Below the pieces are notes generated by a model. It saw only the letters and a program-made list of their open reading frames with translations, was not told where the DNA came from and did not search any database. 64,000 nt of DNA from Novosphingobium indicum (GTDB taxonomy: Bacteria > Pseudomonadota > Alphaproteobacteria > Sphingomonadales > Sphingomonadaceae). The first letter of the stretch is position 1; each line of letters starts with the position of its first letter. The position numbers and the translations under genes are program-made. Shown here piece by piece: positions 1 through 8,612 of the stretch. The stretch lies in the NCBI RefSeq assembly GCF_014645195.1, contig NZ_BMLK01000005.1, positions 186,001-250,000 on the forward strand, given 5' to 3'.

Positions 1-1
1 C

Positions 2-259
2 GTTGTCCTTTCCCGCTGCCTTGCCGAAGATCGGGTCATCGTCACCGAGAACGCCATCGATTTCCGCAAGCTGGTGTCACGCGAGGAGATACACCCCGGT
101 CTTATCATCCTGCCTAGCGTTCGCCGAGATGAGGCCCTTCGCCTTTTGCAGGAAGCCCTTGGATACCTCACAAAATGCGGGGTCCCTGCAGATGTGATGG
201 TCAATCATGTCCTTGAGGTCTTCCCGGACGGGACCTTCCGGCTTTTCGAACTTCCCTGA
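2..259 (+). CDS. DUF5615-like PIN-fold protein, C-terminal part (5' truncated by window)
   Basis: The frame is open from base 2 to the stop at 257-259 and the gene begins outside the window; about 85 residues are visible. The segment RVIVTENAIDFRKL followed by a hydrophobic strand (HPGLIILP) matches the usual 'VIVT.D.DF' second half of DUF5615/Mut7-C-like PIN proteins, which are generally toxins of type II TA pairs or uncharacterised PIN nucleases. The D of the AIDF segment would be a catalytic acid. The antitoxin partner, if any, would lie upstream of base 1. Family assignment rests on a short motif only. Confidence 0.55.
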   Translation, partial: VVLSRCLAEDRVIVTENAIDFRKLVSREEIHPGLIILPSVRRDEALRLLQEALGYLTKCGVPADVMVNHVLEVFPDGTFRLFELP

Positions 260-434
260 CGATGTGACGACTACGCTATCGGGGGCTATCCACCGCACAA
301 CCTGAAAATCACCTGCACCGCCCGCGTTGCTTCCACCCGGGCGTCCATTTCGTTCCTGAAGTGTCGAAAGGGGAGGGGGGCTGGAGGGGTTGAGCCGTTC
401 GGCTCGATCCATTCCGGCCATGAGGAGCCCTCCC

Positions 435-2528
435 GTGAACGATATCCAGATGATCCCGCTCGGCAAGCTGCGCTTGTCCGAAGCCAATGTCCGCAAGAAC
501 GATAGCAACCTCTTCATCGAGGAGCTTGCCGCCAATATCGAGGCCAAGGGCCTCCTGCAGAACCTGATCGTGGTGCCCGCCAAAAGACGCGGGTTCTTCG
601 ATGTGACCGCCGGTGGTCGGCGTCTGCGCGCGCTCAATGCGCTGCTTGAGGCGGGCAAGGTGACCAAGACCCACGAGGTGCCGTGCAAGGTCATCGACAC
701 CGACAGCGCCGAGCAGTCCGAACTTTCGCTGATTGAGAACGTCATCCGCCTCGACATGACGCCGACCGACGAGATCCGCGCCTACAAGCACTTCGTCAAC
801 GAGGGCAGCGACCTCGACGCGATCGCCAAGCGTTTCGGCCGCACCCGCAGGTTCATCGAAGGCCGTCTGCGCCTGGCCGATCTCGCCGATCCGATCTTCA
901 CGGCGCTCGAAGAAGGCCAGATCACGCTTGATGTCGCCAAGGCCTACGCGACCACGCCCAATCACGAGCGTCAGATGATGGTGTGGAACGAACTGGCCGA
1001 TTCCTGGCAGGGCAACCAGCCCGATTCGATCAGGCGCATGATCACCCACAGCGCGGTGCGCTCGTCCTCGCCGATGGCAAGGCTGGCCGGCGAAGCCGAA
1101 TACCTCGCTGCCGGTGGCCGGATCGAACGCGACCTCTTCACCGAGGATTCGAACGAGACCTGGATCGATGCCGAGATTGCCCAACGCATCGCCGGCGAGA
1201 AACTCCAGGCCTTTGCCACTGAGGTCGCCGAGACCTCGGGCTATGCCTGGGTGCGGCCAGTACTTGAAAGCCGGGTCCCTTACGCGGCGACCGAGGATCT
1301 GCATCAGGTTCATCTCGACCCCGCACCGCTCACCGACGAGGAACAGGCCGAAGCCGACCGCCTGCTAGAGACGATCTCAGCGCTCGAAGCCGAGAGCGAG
1401 GGCCTCGATGAAGACGACGAGGCCGCAGTTGCCGAGTTCCAGGCGCGCTGGGAAGCGGCGACCGAAGCATACGATGCTCTCCACGACAAACCCCCGGTGA
1501 TCCCCGAGGAGATAAAGGCCAATCTCGGCTGCTTCGTCATCGTGCGCGAGAACGGCGAGCCCGCGATTGCCCATGGCCTCTACAGCGACAAGCCGCTCGA
1601 GAAGCGCAAGGCGCGTGGCAGCGATGCCACTGGAGAAGGTGGTTCGCTGGGAGAAGGAAGCGATGCCGGATCGGCGCCCAAGCCGCTGTCGCAGAAACTG
1701 GTCGAGGAACTGGCCGTGCAGCGCCGCGACATCCTCTCGGTCAATCTCGCAGCCAACCCGGCGATCGCGCTCGACTACATGATCTTCGCGATTGCCGATG
1801 CCGGGCTGACCTACGGCGCGCAGGCGCTCGGCACCACAATCCGCGCGCCTTCACCCTCGCTCTACCTCGCCAGCTATCCGGAGTCCCCTGCGCACACGCT
1901 GATGGCTGACATGCGCGAGACGCTCGATACCGCCTGGACCGAACACGAGCGTACCGTTGAAAGGTTCACCGCATTCAGCGCGCTCGATGACGAAGCCAAG
2001 GCCGCATGGCTGGCCTGGTGCGTTGCCCGCACGCTCGAAGCGAGCATGGGCGTGGCGCGCAAACCCGGTCAGTCCGGCCCCGAACCGATCGAACTCCATG
2101 ATCACCTGGCATCGCTGATGGAGATCAGCGTCGCCAATCACTGGCGGCCCACCTCGGCCAACTACTTTGACCGGGTGAGCAAGCAGACACTGCTCGCGCA
2201 CGTCACCGAAGTGGGCGGGCCGACCATGGCGGCAAGCTTCATGGGCGCGAAGAAGGGCGACCTATCGGCATCCTGCGAGAAGCTGTTCGCCGGTGAGACC
2301 ATCGTCGCGCCCGAGGTCAAGCAGGCGGCGCTGGCCTGGGTGCCCGAAGCGATGCGCTTCCGGGTGCTCGGAGAATCCGAGGAAGGGGAGGCGGAGCCCG
2401 AAGATGGCGAAGCCAAACCGCAGGACGATGTGTCCGATCCCACTGAGCCGGAAGCGGCACCAGACGCCGCTTCGGAAGACCACGGCGAACCCGACGCAGC
2501 CGCGCCGCGCGAGACCGTCGACGCCTGA
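435..2528 (+). CDS. Large ParB-like nuclease-domain protein (697 aa)
   Basis: The N-terminus is a ParB/Spo0J-type domain: GLLQNLIV at residues 39-46, the nucleotide-binding box GGRRLRA near 60-66 and ENVIRLDMTP at 101-110, followed by a helix-turn-helix region around 125-150 (AIAKRFGRTRRFIEGRL). The roughly 500-residue C-terminal part is unrecognised and ends in an acidic, proline-rich tail. Canonical partition ParB proteins are about 300 aa and sit next to parA; this one is far longer and has no parA neighbour, so it is more likely one of the plasmid ParB-like proteins of the conjugative leading region than a segregation protein. The GTG at 435 is preferred because GGAG lies 7 nt upstream; an in-frame ATG at 420 and TTG at 390 are alternatives. 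It heads a same-strand block with the GHKL ATPase and ArdC genes. Confidence 0.85.
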   Translation: MNDIQMIPLGKLRLSEANVRKNDSNLFIEELAANIEAKGLLQNLIVVPAKRRGFFDVTAGGRRLRALNALLEAGKVTKTHEVPCKVIDTDSAEQSELSLIENVIRLDMTPTDEIRAYKHFVNEGSDLDAIAKRFGRTRRFIEGRLRLADLADPIFTALEEGQITLDVAKAYATTPNHERQMMVWNELADSWQGNQPDSIRRMITHSAVRSSSPMARLAGEAEYLAAGGRIERDLFTEDSNETWIDAEIAQRIAGEKLQAFATEVAETSGYAWVRPVLESRVPYAATEDLHQVHLDPAPLTDEEQAEADRLLETISALEAESEGLDEDDEAAVAEFQARWEAATEAYDALHDKPPVIPEEIKANLGCFVIVRENGEPAIAHGLYSDKPLEKRKARGSDATGEGGSLGEGSDAGSAPKPLSQKLVEELAVQRRDILSVNLAANPAIALDYMIFAIADAGLTYGAQALGTTIRAPSPSLYLASYPESPAHTLMADMRETLDTAWTEHERTVERFTAFSALDDEAKAAWLAWCVARTLEASMGVARKPGQSGPEPIELHDHLASLMEISVANHWRPTSANYFDRVSKQTLLAHVTEVGGPTMAASFMGAKKGDLSASCEKLFAGETIVAPEVKQAALAWVPEAMRFRVLGESEEGEAEPEDGEAKPQDDVSDPTEPEAAPDAASEDHGEPDAAAPRETVDA

Positions 2529-2549
2529 TCCCATCCCTTCACGCAACGC

Positions 2550-2577
2550 CGCCGCAGGCCTTTCGGGGCCTGCGGCG
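2550..2577 (+). terminator. GC-rich hairpin between ParB-like and ATPase genes
   Basis: A perfect 11-bp stem (left arm 2550-2560, right arm 2567-2577) with loop TTTCGG. There is no T run, so it may be an attenuator or mRNA-processing hairpin that sets expression of the ATPase gene starting 36 nt later. Confidence 0.5.
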
Positions 2578-2612
2578 TCATGCCTGTCGCGCCAACAACA
2601 GGACTTCTTCCC

Positions 2613-4289
2613 ATGACCATTCAGACAAAGCTGCGGGCACGCGTTTCGCCGCAAGTGATTTCCAAGGTTACTCGCATATTCAACGGAACCCTCGACGACA
2701 TCTTCAACGAGCTGTTCCAGAATGCCCGCCGCGCCGGTGCCACTTTTGTTGCCGTCACCACCGAGCATATCGGCGACGCCTGCATTATCACCGTCACCGA
2801 TGACGGGGCCGGCATCGCCAATCCTGCCGATCTCGTCTCACTCGGCCAGTCAGACTGGTCGGATGAATGCCAGACCCGTGAGGATCCGGCCGGCATGGGC
2901 TTCTTCAGCCTGGCAGGGCTGGACACGGTGGTCAGTTCTACCAGCGCAGCGGGCGCCTTCTCGCTGGCCATATCAGGCGACGCCTGGACCGGCGAGGCAG
3001 ACATAGATGTCCTGCCCTGGGATGGCCCGCCCGGAACGCAGATCGCGTTCCACTTCGCAGCGTTCCCCGATGGCAAGCTCGAACGCGCAGTGGCCGCAGC
3101 TGCACGATTCTATCCGCTGCCTGTCAGCTACAACGGCGAGGGCCTGCCAAGCGCGGACTTCCTTGAAGGCGCGCATTCGGTCATCGAGCGCGACGGTGTG
3201 CGGATCGGTGTGTTCCGGCAACGCCATGTAGGCCAAATGCCGACGGTCAATTTCCACGGTGTGACGCTGATCCACGCACTGCCACAGATTAAGGAGGTCC
3301 ATCACGCGCAGTGGAGCGCCCGGGTCGATATTCTCGATGCACCCGACCTCGTGCTGGTGCTGCCCGCGCGCAAGGAAATCTACCGCAACGCCGCGCTCGA
3401 ACGCCTTGTGACCCAGTGCCGCGAGGCGATCTTCGCAACCATCCGCGCCGAGCCCTTCCATCGTCTCAGTTTCGAGGACTGGCTGGAAGCCAAGGTCAAC
3501 GACGAAGACTATCCCGAAGCCTCCCGCGAGTTGCCGCCGCTGCACACGGTCCATGCGCGTGACACCTATCGCGATATTCCGAAGTTCGAGCCGCTCGCGG
3601 CCAATGCAGCGATCTACGACGAAGCGGACTCCTACGATTCGGTCACCATTGAACGCGCGCTCGCCTTCTCGCGCGGCGGTGTCGACGGCGAGCCGCATTG
3701 TCTGGCGGGCGCCCAGCCGCTGACCTTCTACACGCCCCTGCGCCAGTTCGCCGGCTATCCCTGGTACGATGCGCTTTCGTGCTACATCCGCACCGGGGAG
3801 TCCTTCAGCCAGGACGATGGCTTCCAGACCCGCTCGGACGATGACGGGCTGACCTTCCGTCCCGACAGGATCACGCTCGAGCTTGCCGATCAGCATGGCC
3901 GCCGTCTTGCGGTGCCGAGCGACTTTGCCATCCTCGAAAACGACGATGCCTGGAGCGATCCCGACTATGCGCGGATCGCGCTCGCCCGCACATCTTCGCT
4001 CGATCCGGGCGATCTCACAGAGTTCATCATCGACGCGGCATTCAGCCCTTCGGACGATGCCGACGCGGACAGCTACGACACCCAGGAAACCCGCTTCCGC
4101 CACGATGCTGCCGTCCGCGCGCATGCCATCCTCGAAGGCGAAGATGCGGCAATCCTCGCCGGAATCCGCATGGCCTTTGCCGACCGCGTGGCCTGGCGGA
4201 TACCCAAAGGGCGCACGCTGCAGCTTACATGGTCAGGCGAAGGGACCGACCTCAAACTGCTTGCCACTGCCGGGGAGGCACGGCCATGA
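2613..4289 (+). CDS. GHKL (HSP90/histidine-kinase-like) ATPase-domain protein
   Basis: 558 aa. The N-terminal 110 residues carry a Bergerat ATP-binding fold: N-box ELFQNARRA at 33-41 (Asn37), G1 box TDDGAGI at 62-68 and G2 box GMGFFSLAG at 94-102. There is no dimerisation/phosphoacceptor histidine domain, so it is not a classical sensor kinase; the arrangement is closer to MutL/Hsp90/MORC-type ATPases. The remaining 450 residues match nothing I recognise. The ATG at 2613 is chosen over an ATG at 2580 because the latter overlaps the hairpin and lacks a Shine-Dalgarno. The stop overlaps the start of the ArdC gene (ATGA), implying translational coupling and a shared role, perhaps in establishment of incoming plasmid DNA. 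Confidence 0.8.
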   Translation: MTIQTKLRARVSPQVISKVTRIFNGTLDDIFNELFQNARRAGATFVAVTTEHIGDACIITVTDDGAGIANPADLVSLGQSDWSDECQTREDPAGMGFFSLAGLDTVVSSTSAAGAFSLAISGDAWTGEADIDVLPWDGPPGTQIAFHFAAFPDGKLERAVAAAARFYPLPVSYNGEGLPSADFLEGAHSVIERDGVRIGVFRQRHVGQMPTVNFHGVTLIHALPQIKEVHHAQWSARVDILDAPDLVLVLPARKEIYRNAALERLVTQCREAIFATIRAEPFHRLSFEDWLEAKVNDEDYPEASRELPPLHTVHARDTYRDIPKFEPLAANAAIYDEADSYDSVTIERALAFSRGGVDGEPHCLAGAQPLTFYTPLRQFAGYPWYDALSCYIRTGESFSQDDGFQTRSDDDGLTFRPDRITLELADQHGRRLAVPSDFAILENDDAWSDPDYARIALARTSSLDPGDLTEFIIDAAFSPSDDADADSYDTQETRFRHDAAVRAHAILEGEDAAILAGIRMAFADRVAWRIPKGRTLQLTWSGEGTDLKLLATAGEARP

Positions 4290-5185
4290 CCCGCAAACCC
4301 CGGCCCGATGTCGCGCAGGTCATCACCGACCTAATCCTCGAGAAGATCGCCTCGGGCACCGCGCCTTGGCTCAAGCCCTGGTCGGCGACCAGTACCCGCC
4401 CACTGCGCCACAACGGGGTTCCCTACACGGGGATCAACACGTTTTTCCTATGGGCGGTGGCCGAGGCTTGCGGTTACGCCAGTCCCTACTGGATGACATA
4501 TAGACAAGCCGCCGAACTTGGCGGGCAGGTTCGGAAGGGCGAGAGCGGTTCCTACAGCGTCTTCTACAGCACCGCTCAAAAGACGGACACCGACCGGCAG
4601 ACCGGCGAGACCACCGAAAAGACCATCAGGTTCATGAAGTGGAACCACGTGTTCAATGCGAGCCAGATCGATAGTTTGCCCGCGCATTACTACCCGGAGC
4701 CACCGGACCCCAAAGCCATCGGCGAACTGTCTGCCGGCGTGCGTGACTTCCTCGATGCAATTCCGATCCGGGTCGTCCATGGAGGCGGCAGCGCGCATTA
4801 CACGCCTGCGACCGACACGGTGACGCTGCCGCAGCCACAGGCGTTCCATTCGATCGAGGCGTATTTCTCGACCCGATGCCATGAGCTATCTCACGCCTCA
4901 GGCCACGCCAAGCGGCTCAATCGCCAGTTCGGCAAGCGCTTCGGCGATCAGGCGTATGCTTTCGAGGAAGTTGTGGCGAGCCTGGCGCAGGCGATCCTTT
5001 GCGCCGAATACGGCCTGCCGAACGAGCTGCACGACAGCCACGCTTCATACATCGATCACTGGGTCAGGATCATGCGCGGCGACAAGACCGCGATCCTCCA
5101 CGCCGCGGCCAAGGCCGAGCAGGCGGTCCAGTGGCTGCGCCAGTTCGATCCCGCGCTTGCCGAACCCGAGCGCAAGGCGGCCTGA
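4286..5185 (+). CDS. ardC: ArdC-like antirestriction protein: ssDNA-binding domain plus zincin metallopeptidase
   Basis: 299 aa. Residues 5-125 match the ArdC N-terminal ssDNA-binding domain (former DUF1738; includes APWLKPW, GVPYTGIN, RKGESGS). Residues about 150-290 are the MPTase-PolyVal zincin-like domain with HELSHASGH at 199-207 (two zinc His plus catalytic Glu) and a downstream FEEVVA segment (227-232) supplying the third ligand. ArdC proteins are plasmid-borne, bind single-stranded DNA and protect entering DNA from type I restriction. The ATG at 4286 overlaps the ATPase stop by 4 nt. Its place in a block of leading-region-type genes fits expression early after transfer. Confidence 0.88.
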   Translation: MTRKPRPDVAQVITDLILEKIASGTAPWLKPWSATSTRPLRHNGVPYTGINTFFLWAVAEACGYASPYWMTYRQAAELGGQVRKGESGSYSVFYSTAQKTDTDRQTGETTEKTIRFMKWNHVFNASQIDSLPAHYYPEPPDPKAIGELSAGVRDFLDAIPIRVVHGGGSAHYTPATDTVTLPQPQAFHSIEAYFSTRCHELSHASGHAKRLNRQFGKRFGDQAYAFEEVVASLAQAILCAEYGLPNELHDSHASYIDHWVRIMRGDKTAILHAAAKAEQAVQWLRQFDPALAEPERKAA

Positions 5186-5290
5186 GCGCAGCGAGCACAT
5201 CGCTCCTCTCACCAGCTTCGCTCGCACGGCGAGCGGGAAGGAGAGGGGGTGGGCAACCCATGCGCCTTTCCGGCGCAAGGGAGCCATGCG

Positions 5291-5947
5291 ATGAACTACG
5301 ATCTCGATTTCCGCTACCGCCGGGCGCTCCAGCCCGATGGGCTGGCAACGATACCGACCGCGACCCAGGCAGTGATCGATGCAATGCAGGACGCGCGCAA
5401 TGCCGGGATTGACCCGGCGCGTGATCCGGCGACCATTCTGCTTGCCCGCCATGTCGGACGCATTGCGCTTGGGCACGCGCCCGATGCGACCTTCGCCGAA
5501 GATGCGCCGCTGCGCCGCCAGTGCATCGAGCGGATCGACGAGCTGAAGTCGAAGCCCGCGCTGGTGGCGCTCGCCCGGCGGGGCGTGGGCTACGACCCGG
5601 AAGCCAAACGCGTGTTCCAGCGCGAAGCCCGTTCGGCGCTCAGGATTGCCGCACGGCAGCTGGGGCTTGGTCCCGACGATTATGATCTGCGCGCCAATCC
5701 GGGCGGCATCGCCGTCTCGGGCGAGATCACGCTTCATGCCGACACAATCTATGTCCAGGTCGCGCTCTACTGCATGGGCGCAGGCCGCGAGGTGATGTTC
5801 CGCCGCTGCAAGGGACGGCAGGACTATATCGGCGAGCGCAACCACTACTGTGACATCGCGGTGCTCGCCGATCCGGTCCGCTTCCGCGCGACTGTGGTTC
5901 GCGAGACCCGCCTCGAACTCGAACCCCGTCAAACCGAACTCGTATAG
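5291..5947 (+). CDS. Conserved plasmid protein of unknown function (218 aa)
   Basis: No family recognised. The protein is soluble-looking, starts MNYDLDFRYRRAL and has a helical N-terminal half rich in Ala/Arg and a beta-rich second half. The ATG at 5291 is preceded by AAGGGAG. The 105-nt gap before it holds two short hairpins, one of them CGCTCG/CGAGCG. It lies between ardC and the next small genes on the same strand, so it probably belongs to the same establishment block. Confidence 0.7.
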   Translation: MNYDLDFRYRRALQPDGLATIPTATQAVIDAMQDARNAGIDPARDPATILLARHVGRIALGHAPDATFAEDAPLRRQCIERIDELKSKPALVALARRGVGYDPEAKRVFQREARSALRIAARQLGLGPDDYDLRANPGGIAVSGEITLHADTIYVQVALYCMGAGREVMFRRCKGRQDYIGERNHYCDIAVLADPVRFRATVVRETRLELEPRQTELV

Positions 5948-5956
5948 GAGGCCCCG

Positions 5957-6562
5957 ATGGGTTGGCTCTCGATGACCGCATCGGGCATGGCGCCCCATGC
6001 CACGCCCAAGGCATATCTCGATGCCCAGTTCACATTCCCACCCGACCCGGACAAAGGCCGGACCACGGGTCTGCGGGTGCTCAAGTCCTCGGTCCGTTCG
6101 GGCGCATGGTATGCTGCCTGCCAGAGCTATGAGGCCGATGGCACCTCACTCGTCTTCGCGGCGATCTGCCTCATCCGCTGGAACCCGAAGGCGCGTGACG
6201 GTTACGTCTTCGCCTACAAGGACATGGAAGAATCCATGGGCCCTTATCGGTACGACTGTCCGGCCTCGATCCTCGATCTGCTCGATCCGCCACGGAACGA
6301 ACACGCCGCGCAGTGGCGCGAGCATTGCCGCCAGCGTCTGGCGCTGACCTCGCGCCGCAAGCCCCGGCCTGGCGACACGCTGGTACTCGCAGAAGCACTG
6401 ACGTTCACCGATGGGCACAGCGAACGAACATTCCGCGTGGTTGCTTCAGGCAAGAAGACGCGGCTGTGCCGCATGAGTGATGGCGTGGGCGTGCGGATCA
6501 CGAACCTGATGAGCCGTGCCTGGACTATCGTCCCGCCTCCAGCAGCTCCGCACGTGTCATGA
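5957..6562 (+). CDS. Hypothetical protein beginning MGWLSM (201 aa)
   Basis: The sequence contains aromatic/beta-strand segments (SLVFAAICLIRWNP, GYVFAYKDMEESMGPY) and the CP-SILDLLDPP motif seen in a family of plasmid-borne unknown proteins (DUF6927-type, from memory and uncertain). The ATG at 5957 follows AGGAGG at good spacing, 9 nt after the previous stop. Its stop overlaps the next gene's ATG (ATGA at 6559-6562), so the two are probably translationally coupled. Confidence 0.7.
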   Translation: MGWLSMTASGMAPHATPKAYLDAQFTFPPDPDKGRTTGLRVLKSSVRSGAWYAACQSYEADGTSLVFAAICLIRWNPKARDGYVFAYKDMEESMGPYRYDCPASILDLLDPPRNEHAAQWREHCRQRLALTSRRKPRPGDTLVLAEALTFTDGHSERTFRVVASGKKTRLCRMSDGVGVRITNLMSRAWTIVPPPAAPHVS

Positions 6563-6795
6563 GCGAACCCGCCGTGACCACCCGCTCGCCCAAGCGCGCG
6601 CGGCTGTGCAGTATCGAGAACGCCAACCGTGTCGCGAGCCAGGTCGCCGAACGCATGGCCGCCGATACTGCCGTGGTGAAGACCGGCAATCCCCTGCAGC
6701 CGTTCCGCGTCGTCCTGGCGAGCCGCGCTTCGCCCGCGCGTATCGTCACCCGTGTGGTCATCTCAAGCAACGATGACGAGCCCGTTCCCGCCTGA
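6559..6795 (+). CDS. Small basic hypothetical protein (78 aa)
   Basis: Overlaps the upstream stop by 4 nt. The sequence is basic at the N-terminus (TTRSPKRARL) with an amphipathic helix after it; no family recognised. Support comes from the coupled start, codon usage like its neighbours and position in a same-strand block. Confidence 0.55.
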   Translation: MSEPAVTTRSPKRARLCSIENANRVASQVAERMAADTAVVKTGNPLQPFRVVLASRASPARIVTRVVISSNDDEPVPA

Positions 6796-6865
6796 CCCGG
6801 CAAGCGCCGGCAAGGAGGGGAGGGGGATCGGGCTGTGCGATCAATCGCAAGAGGAGCATTTTTCA

Positions 6866-7279
6866 ATGGCCCAGCCTGCCCAGGCATCCTGCCTTTCCGC
6901 CGAACAGTCTCGCGCCGAAGAGATCGCCCGGCTCAACGATGCCGCGCGCGCCGGAACGCTTGCGAACTCCCGCATGGTGTTCACCCGCAATCTCGTCGAC
7001 CTGCTTGCCGGCGACGCGGACGATCCCGCCGTCGCACAGGTGCGCCAGTTCCAGAACCAGGCCGCCCTGCTTCGCCTCGTTCGTGAAACCCCGATCGACC
7101 CTGGCAACGACCCCAACGGCGAGAGGGACTTCGGCGTCGTGACCTTCCTCGATCGCAAGATCTTCTGGAAAGTCGATGTCTATGAGAACGACGGCACGTT
7201 CCAGTGGGGTGCCGAAACACCGTGGGATGCGCAGACCAGCTACCGTGTGGTCACCGTGATGCTCGCAACCGATTACTGA
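6866..7279 (+). CDS. DUF3768 domain-containing protein (137 aa)
   Basis: The central and C-terminal parts (arginine-rich helix, then DFGVVTFLDRKIFWKVDVY and a terminal RVVTVMLATDY) match DUF3768, a small plasmid-associated family common on alphaproteobacterial conjugative plasmids; the function is unknown. The internal ATG at 6866 is chosen because GAGGAG lies 9 nt upstream, whereas the frame extends open to 6752 without a ribosome site. It forms a run of small genes with the flanking unknowns. Confidence 0.8.
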   Translation: MAQPAQASCLSAEQSRAEEIARLNDAARAGTLANSRMVFTRNLVDLLAGDADDPAVAQVRQFQNQAALLRLVRETPIDPGNDPNGERDFGVVTFLDRKIFWKVDVYENDGTFQWGAETPWDAQTSYRVVTVMLATDY

Positions 7280-7284
7280 TCCGG

Positions 7285-7620
7285 ATGTCGCGCTATTCGC
7301 TCAAGCCGCTTTCCCACCACGCCGACCTCTTCGAGGTTGCCCTGGGCTGGGACCCCGGGCTCGATACCTTCTTCGTCACCGTGTTCGCCGCAAGTGACGG
7401 CGAGCCCGATCCCGACGTGCGCCTGTGGCGCGGCACCACCTTCCGGGAAATCCCGAGCGCTTCCGCGTTGCTGTCGATCGTCCGGGACTATGCCGAGGTG
7501 CCCGAGGGGCTTGCTTCGCGCCTCGAGATCGACCGGCTCCGCAACCCTCACGATCAGACCCGGCCAATCAGCACGCTGATTGTCGGATTGCTGGGGGCAG
7601 GGCGGGGCGGTTCCCGGTGA
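7285..7620 (+). CDS. Hypothetical protein (111 aa)
   Basis: Starts MSRYSLKPLSHHADLFEVALGWDPG; GWD and VRLWRGTTFREIPSA segments suggest a small mixed alpha/beta fold. No family recognised. It begins 5 nt after the DUF3768 stop, so it is probably co-translated. The 139-nt gap after it holds a perfect 8-bp hairpin (7647-7654 with 7658-7665). Confidence 0.65.
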   Translation: MSRYSLKPLSHHADLFEVALGWDPGLDTFFVTVFAASDGEPDPDVRLWRGTTFREIPSASALLSIVRDYAEVPEGLASRLEIDRLRNPHDQTRPISTLIVGLLGAGRGGSR

Positions 7621-7759
7621 TCTCTCCGTGCCTCTCCCAGGAAGTGCTGCGGGCAAGGCCCGCAGGTCTCGGCCTGACGGCCGGGAGGGAAGGGGGATGG
7701 AAGAAGGGTGATCGGACAAGGGGTCCGGTCGCAATCAATCCTTCAAGGAGAACGTCCCC

Positions 7760-8278
7760 ATGAATATCGGTGAAATCCGCAAAAACGCGAATGGCCAGCT
7801 GATCGGCTCCGTCGAAACGCTCACCATCACCCGCACCATCGGCCTCCGGCCGGTGAGTTCCAGCAACCCGCGTGCGCCCAAGTACGAGATCGTCGCGCTC
7901 AACGACCAGCGCCGCTGGGTCATCGTTGGCGCACTGTTCGAACTCGCCTCGAACTCGACCGGCGAGATCTTCTACCAGGGCAAGATCGACGACCCTTCGA
8001 TGACGCAGCCGCTCTACATCGCGGTGTTCCCGCGTGAAGACGGCACCATGGCGGTCGCCTGGCAGCGTCCGCGCCGCCGCAACAGCCAGCTCGGCACCGC
8101 CGAATACAGCGAAGGTGACATGTTCGCTGGCGACGATGCCGCTTCCGATACCGACAGCTCCGGCGACGGTCTCGGCGACAGCACCGCAACGCCCCCGGCG
8201 AAGCGCGGTCGCGGCAGCGCAAAGGACAGCGGCACCAGCGAAGACGAGGGCGCCCTGCCGCCGATGGTCGACGCCTGA
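7760..8278 (+). CDS. DUF736 domain-containing protein with acidic tail (172 aa)
   Basis: Residues 1-105 are a typical DUF736 protein: a start like MNIGEIRKNANGQLIGSV, a middle with SSNPRAPKYEIVAL and an aliphatic/Trp C-terminal strand (MAVAWQRPR). DUF736 is abundant on proteobacterial conjugative plasmids and has no established function. Here about 65 extra residues follow, acidic and Ser/Asp-rich with a KRGRG patch, making it longer than the usual 100-115 aa. The start is preceded by AAGGAGAA. Two strong hairpins follow the gene. Confidence 0.85.
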   Translation: MNIGEIRKNANGQLIGSVETLTITRTIGLRPVSSSNPRAPKYEIVALNDQRRWVIVGALFELASNSTGEIFYQGKIDDPSMTQPLYIAVFPREDGTMAVAWQRPRRRNSQLGTAEYSEGDMFAGDDAASDTDSSGDGLGDSTATPPAKRGRGSAKDSGTSEDEGALPPMVDA

Positions 8279-8298
8279 GCCTCAACCGCTCCTCCGAA

Positions 8299-8330
8299 AG
8301 GACGGGGACCCAACCGCGGGTCCCCGTCCT
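8299..8330 (+). terminator. 13-bp perfect stem-loop after DUF736 gene
   Basis: AGGACGGGGACCC (8299-8311) pairs with 8318-8330 around a 6-nt loop. There is no T tract, but the stem is very stable. It is the first of two hairpins separating the plus-strand block from the minus-strand methyltransferase cassette. Confidence 0.65.
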
Positions 8331-8362
8331 CATGCAAAGGCCGCAACCGCCCCACGCGGCCC

Positions 8363-8404
8363 GAGGCGGAACGCCGGCACACACCCCGCCCGGCGTTCCG
8401 CCTC
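8363..8404. terminator. 15-bp perfect stem-loop, bidirectional terminator candidate
   Basis: GAGGCGGAACGCCGG (8363-8377) pairs perfectly with 8390-8404 around a 12-nt loop and is followed by TTCATTT on the plus strand. It lies in the 334-nt gap between the convergent DUF736 gene and the nuclease gene; apart from the two hairpins I see nothing else in that gap. Confidence 0.7.
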
Positions 8405-8612
8405 TTCATTTGCAGGCGAGGCTTTGGAGAATTTCGAGGGGTCGACTGGTTGGGGTGGGGGGCGTCCGGATCAACTCCTCTTAGGAACGAAAATTGGGAT
8501 AGCGGACGTTGCGAACGGAAGACTGGCCTGACGGCTTTGCGCCTTGATTTCGGACATTGGACATCGTGCGCGGAGCGCCGCAAAGCGGACGTAAGGCAGT
8601 TGGCGCGTCTGC

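Noticed and set aside
390..434. N-terminal extension of the ParB-like protein from TTG 390 or ATG 420
   Set aside because: The GTG at 435 has better Shine-Dalgarno spacing and gives the conserved ParB start.
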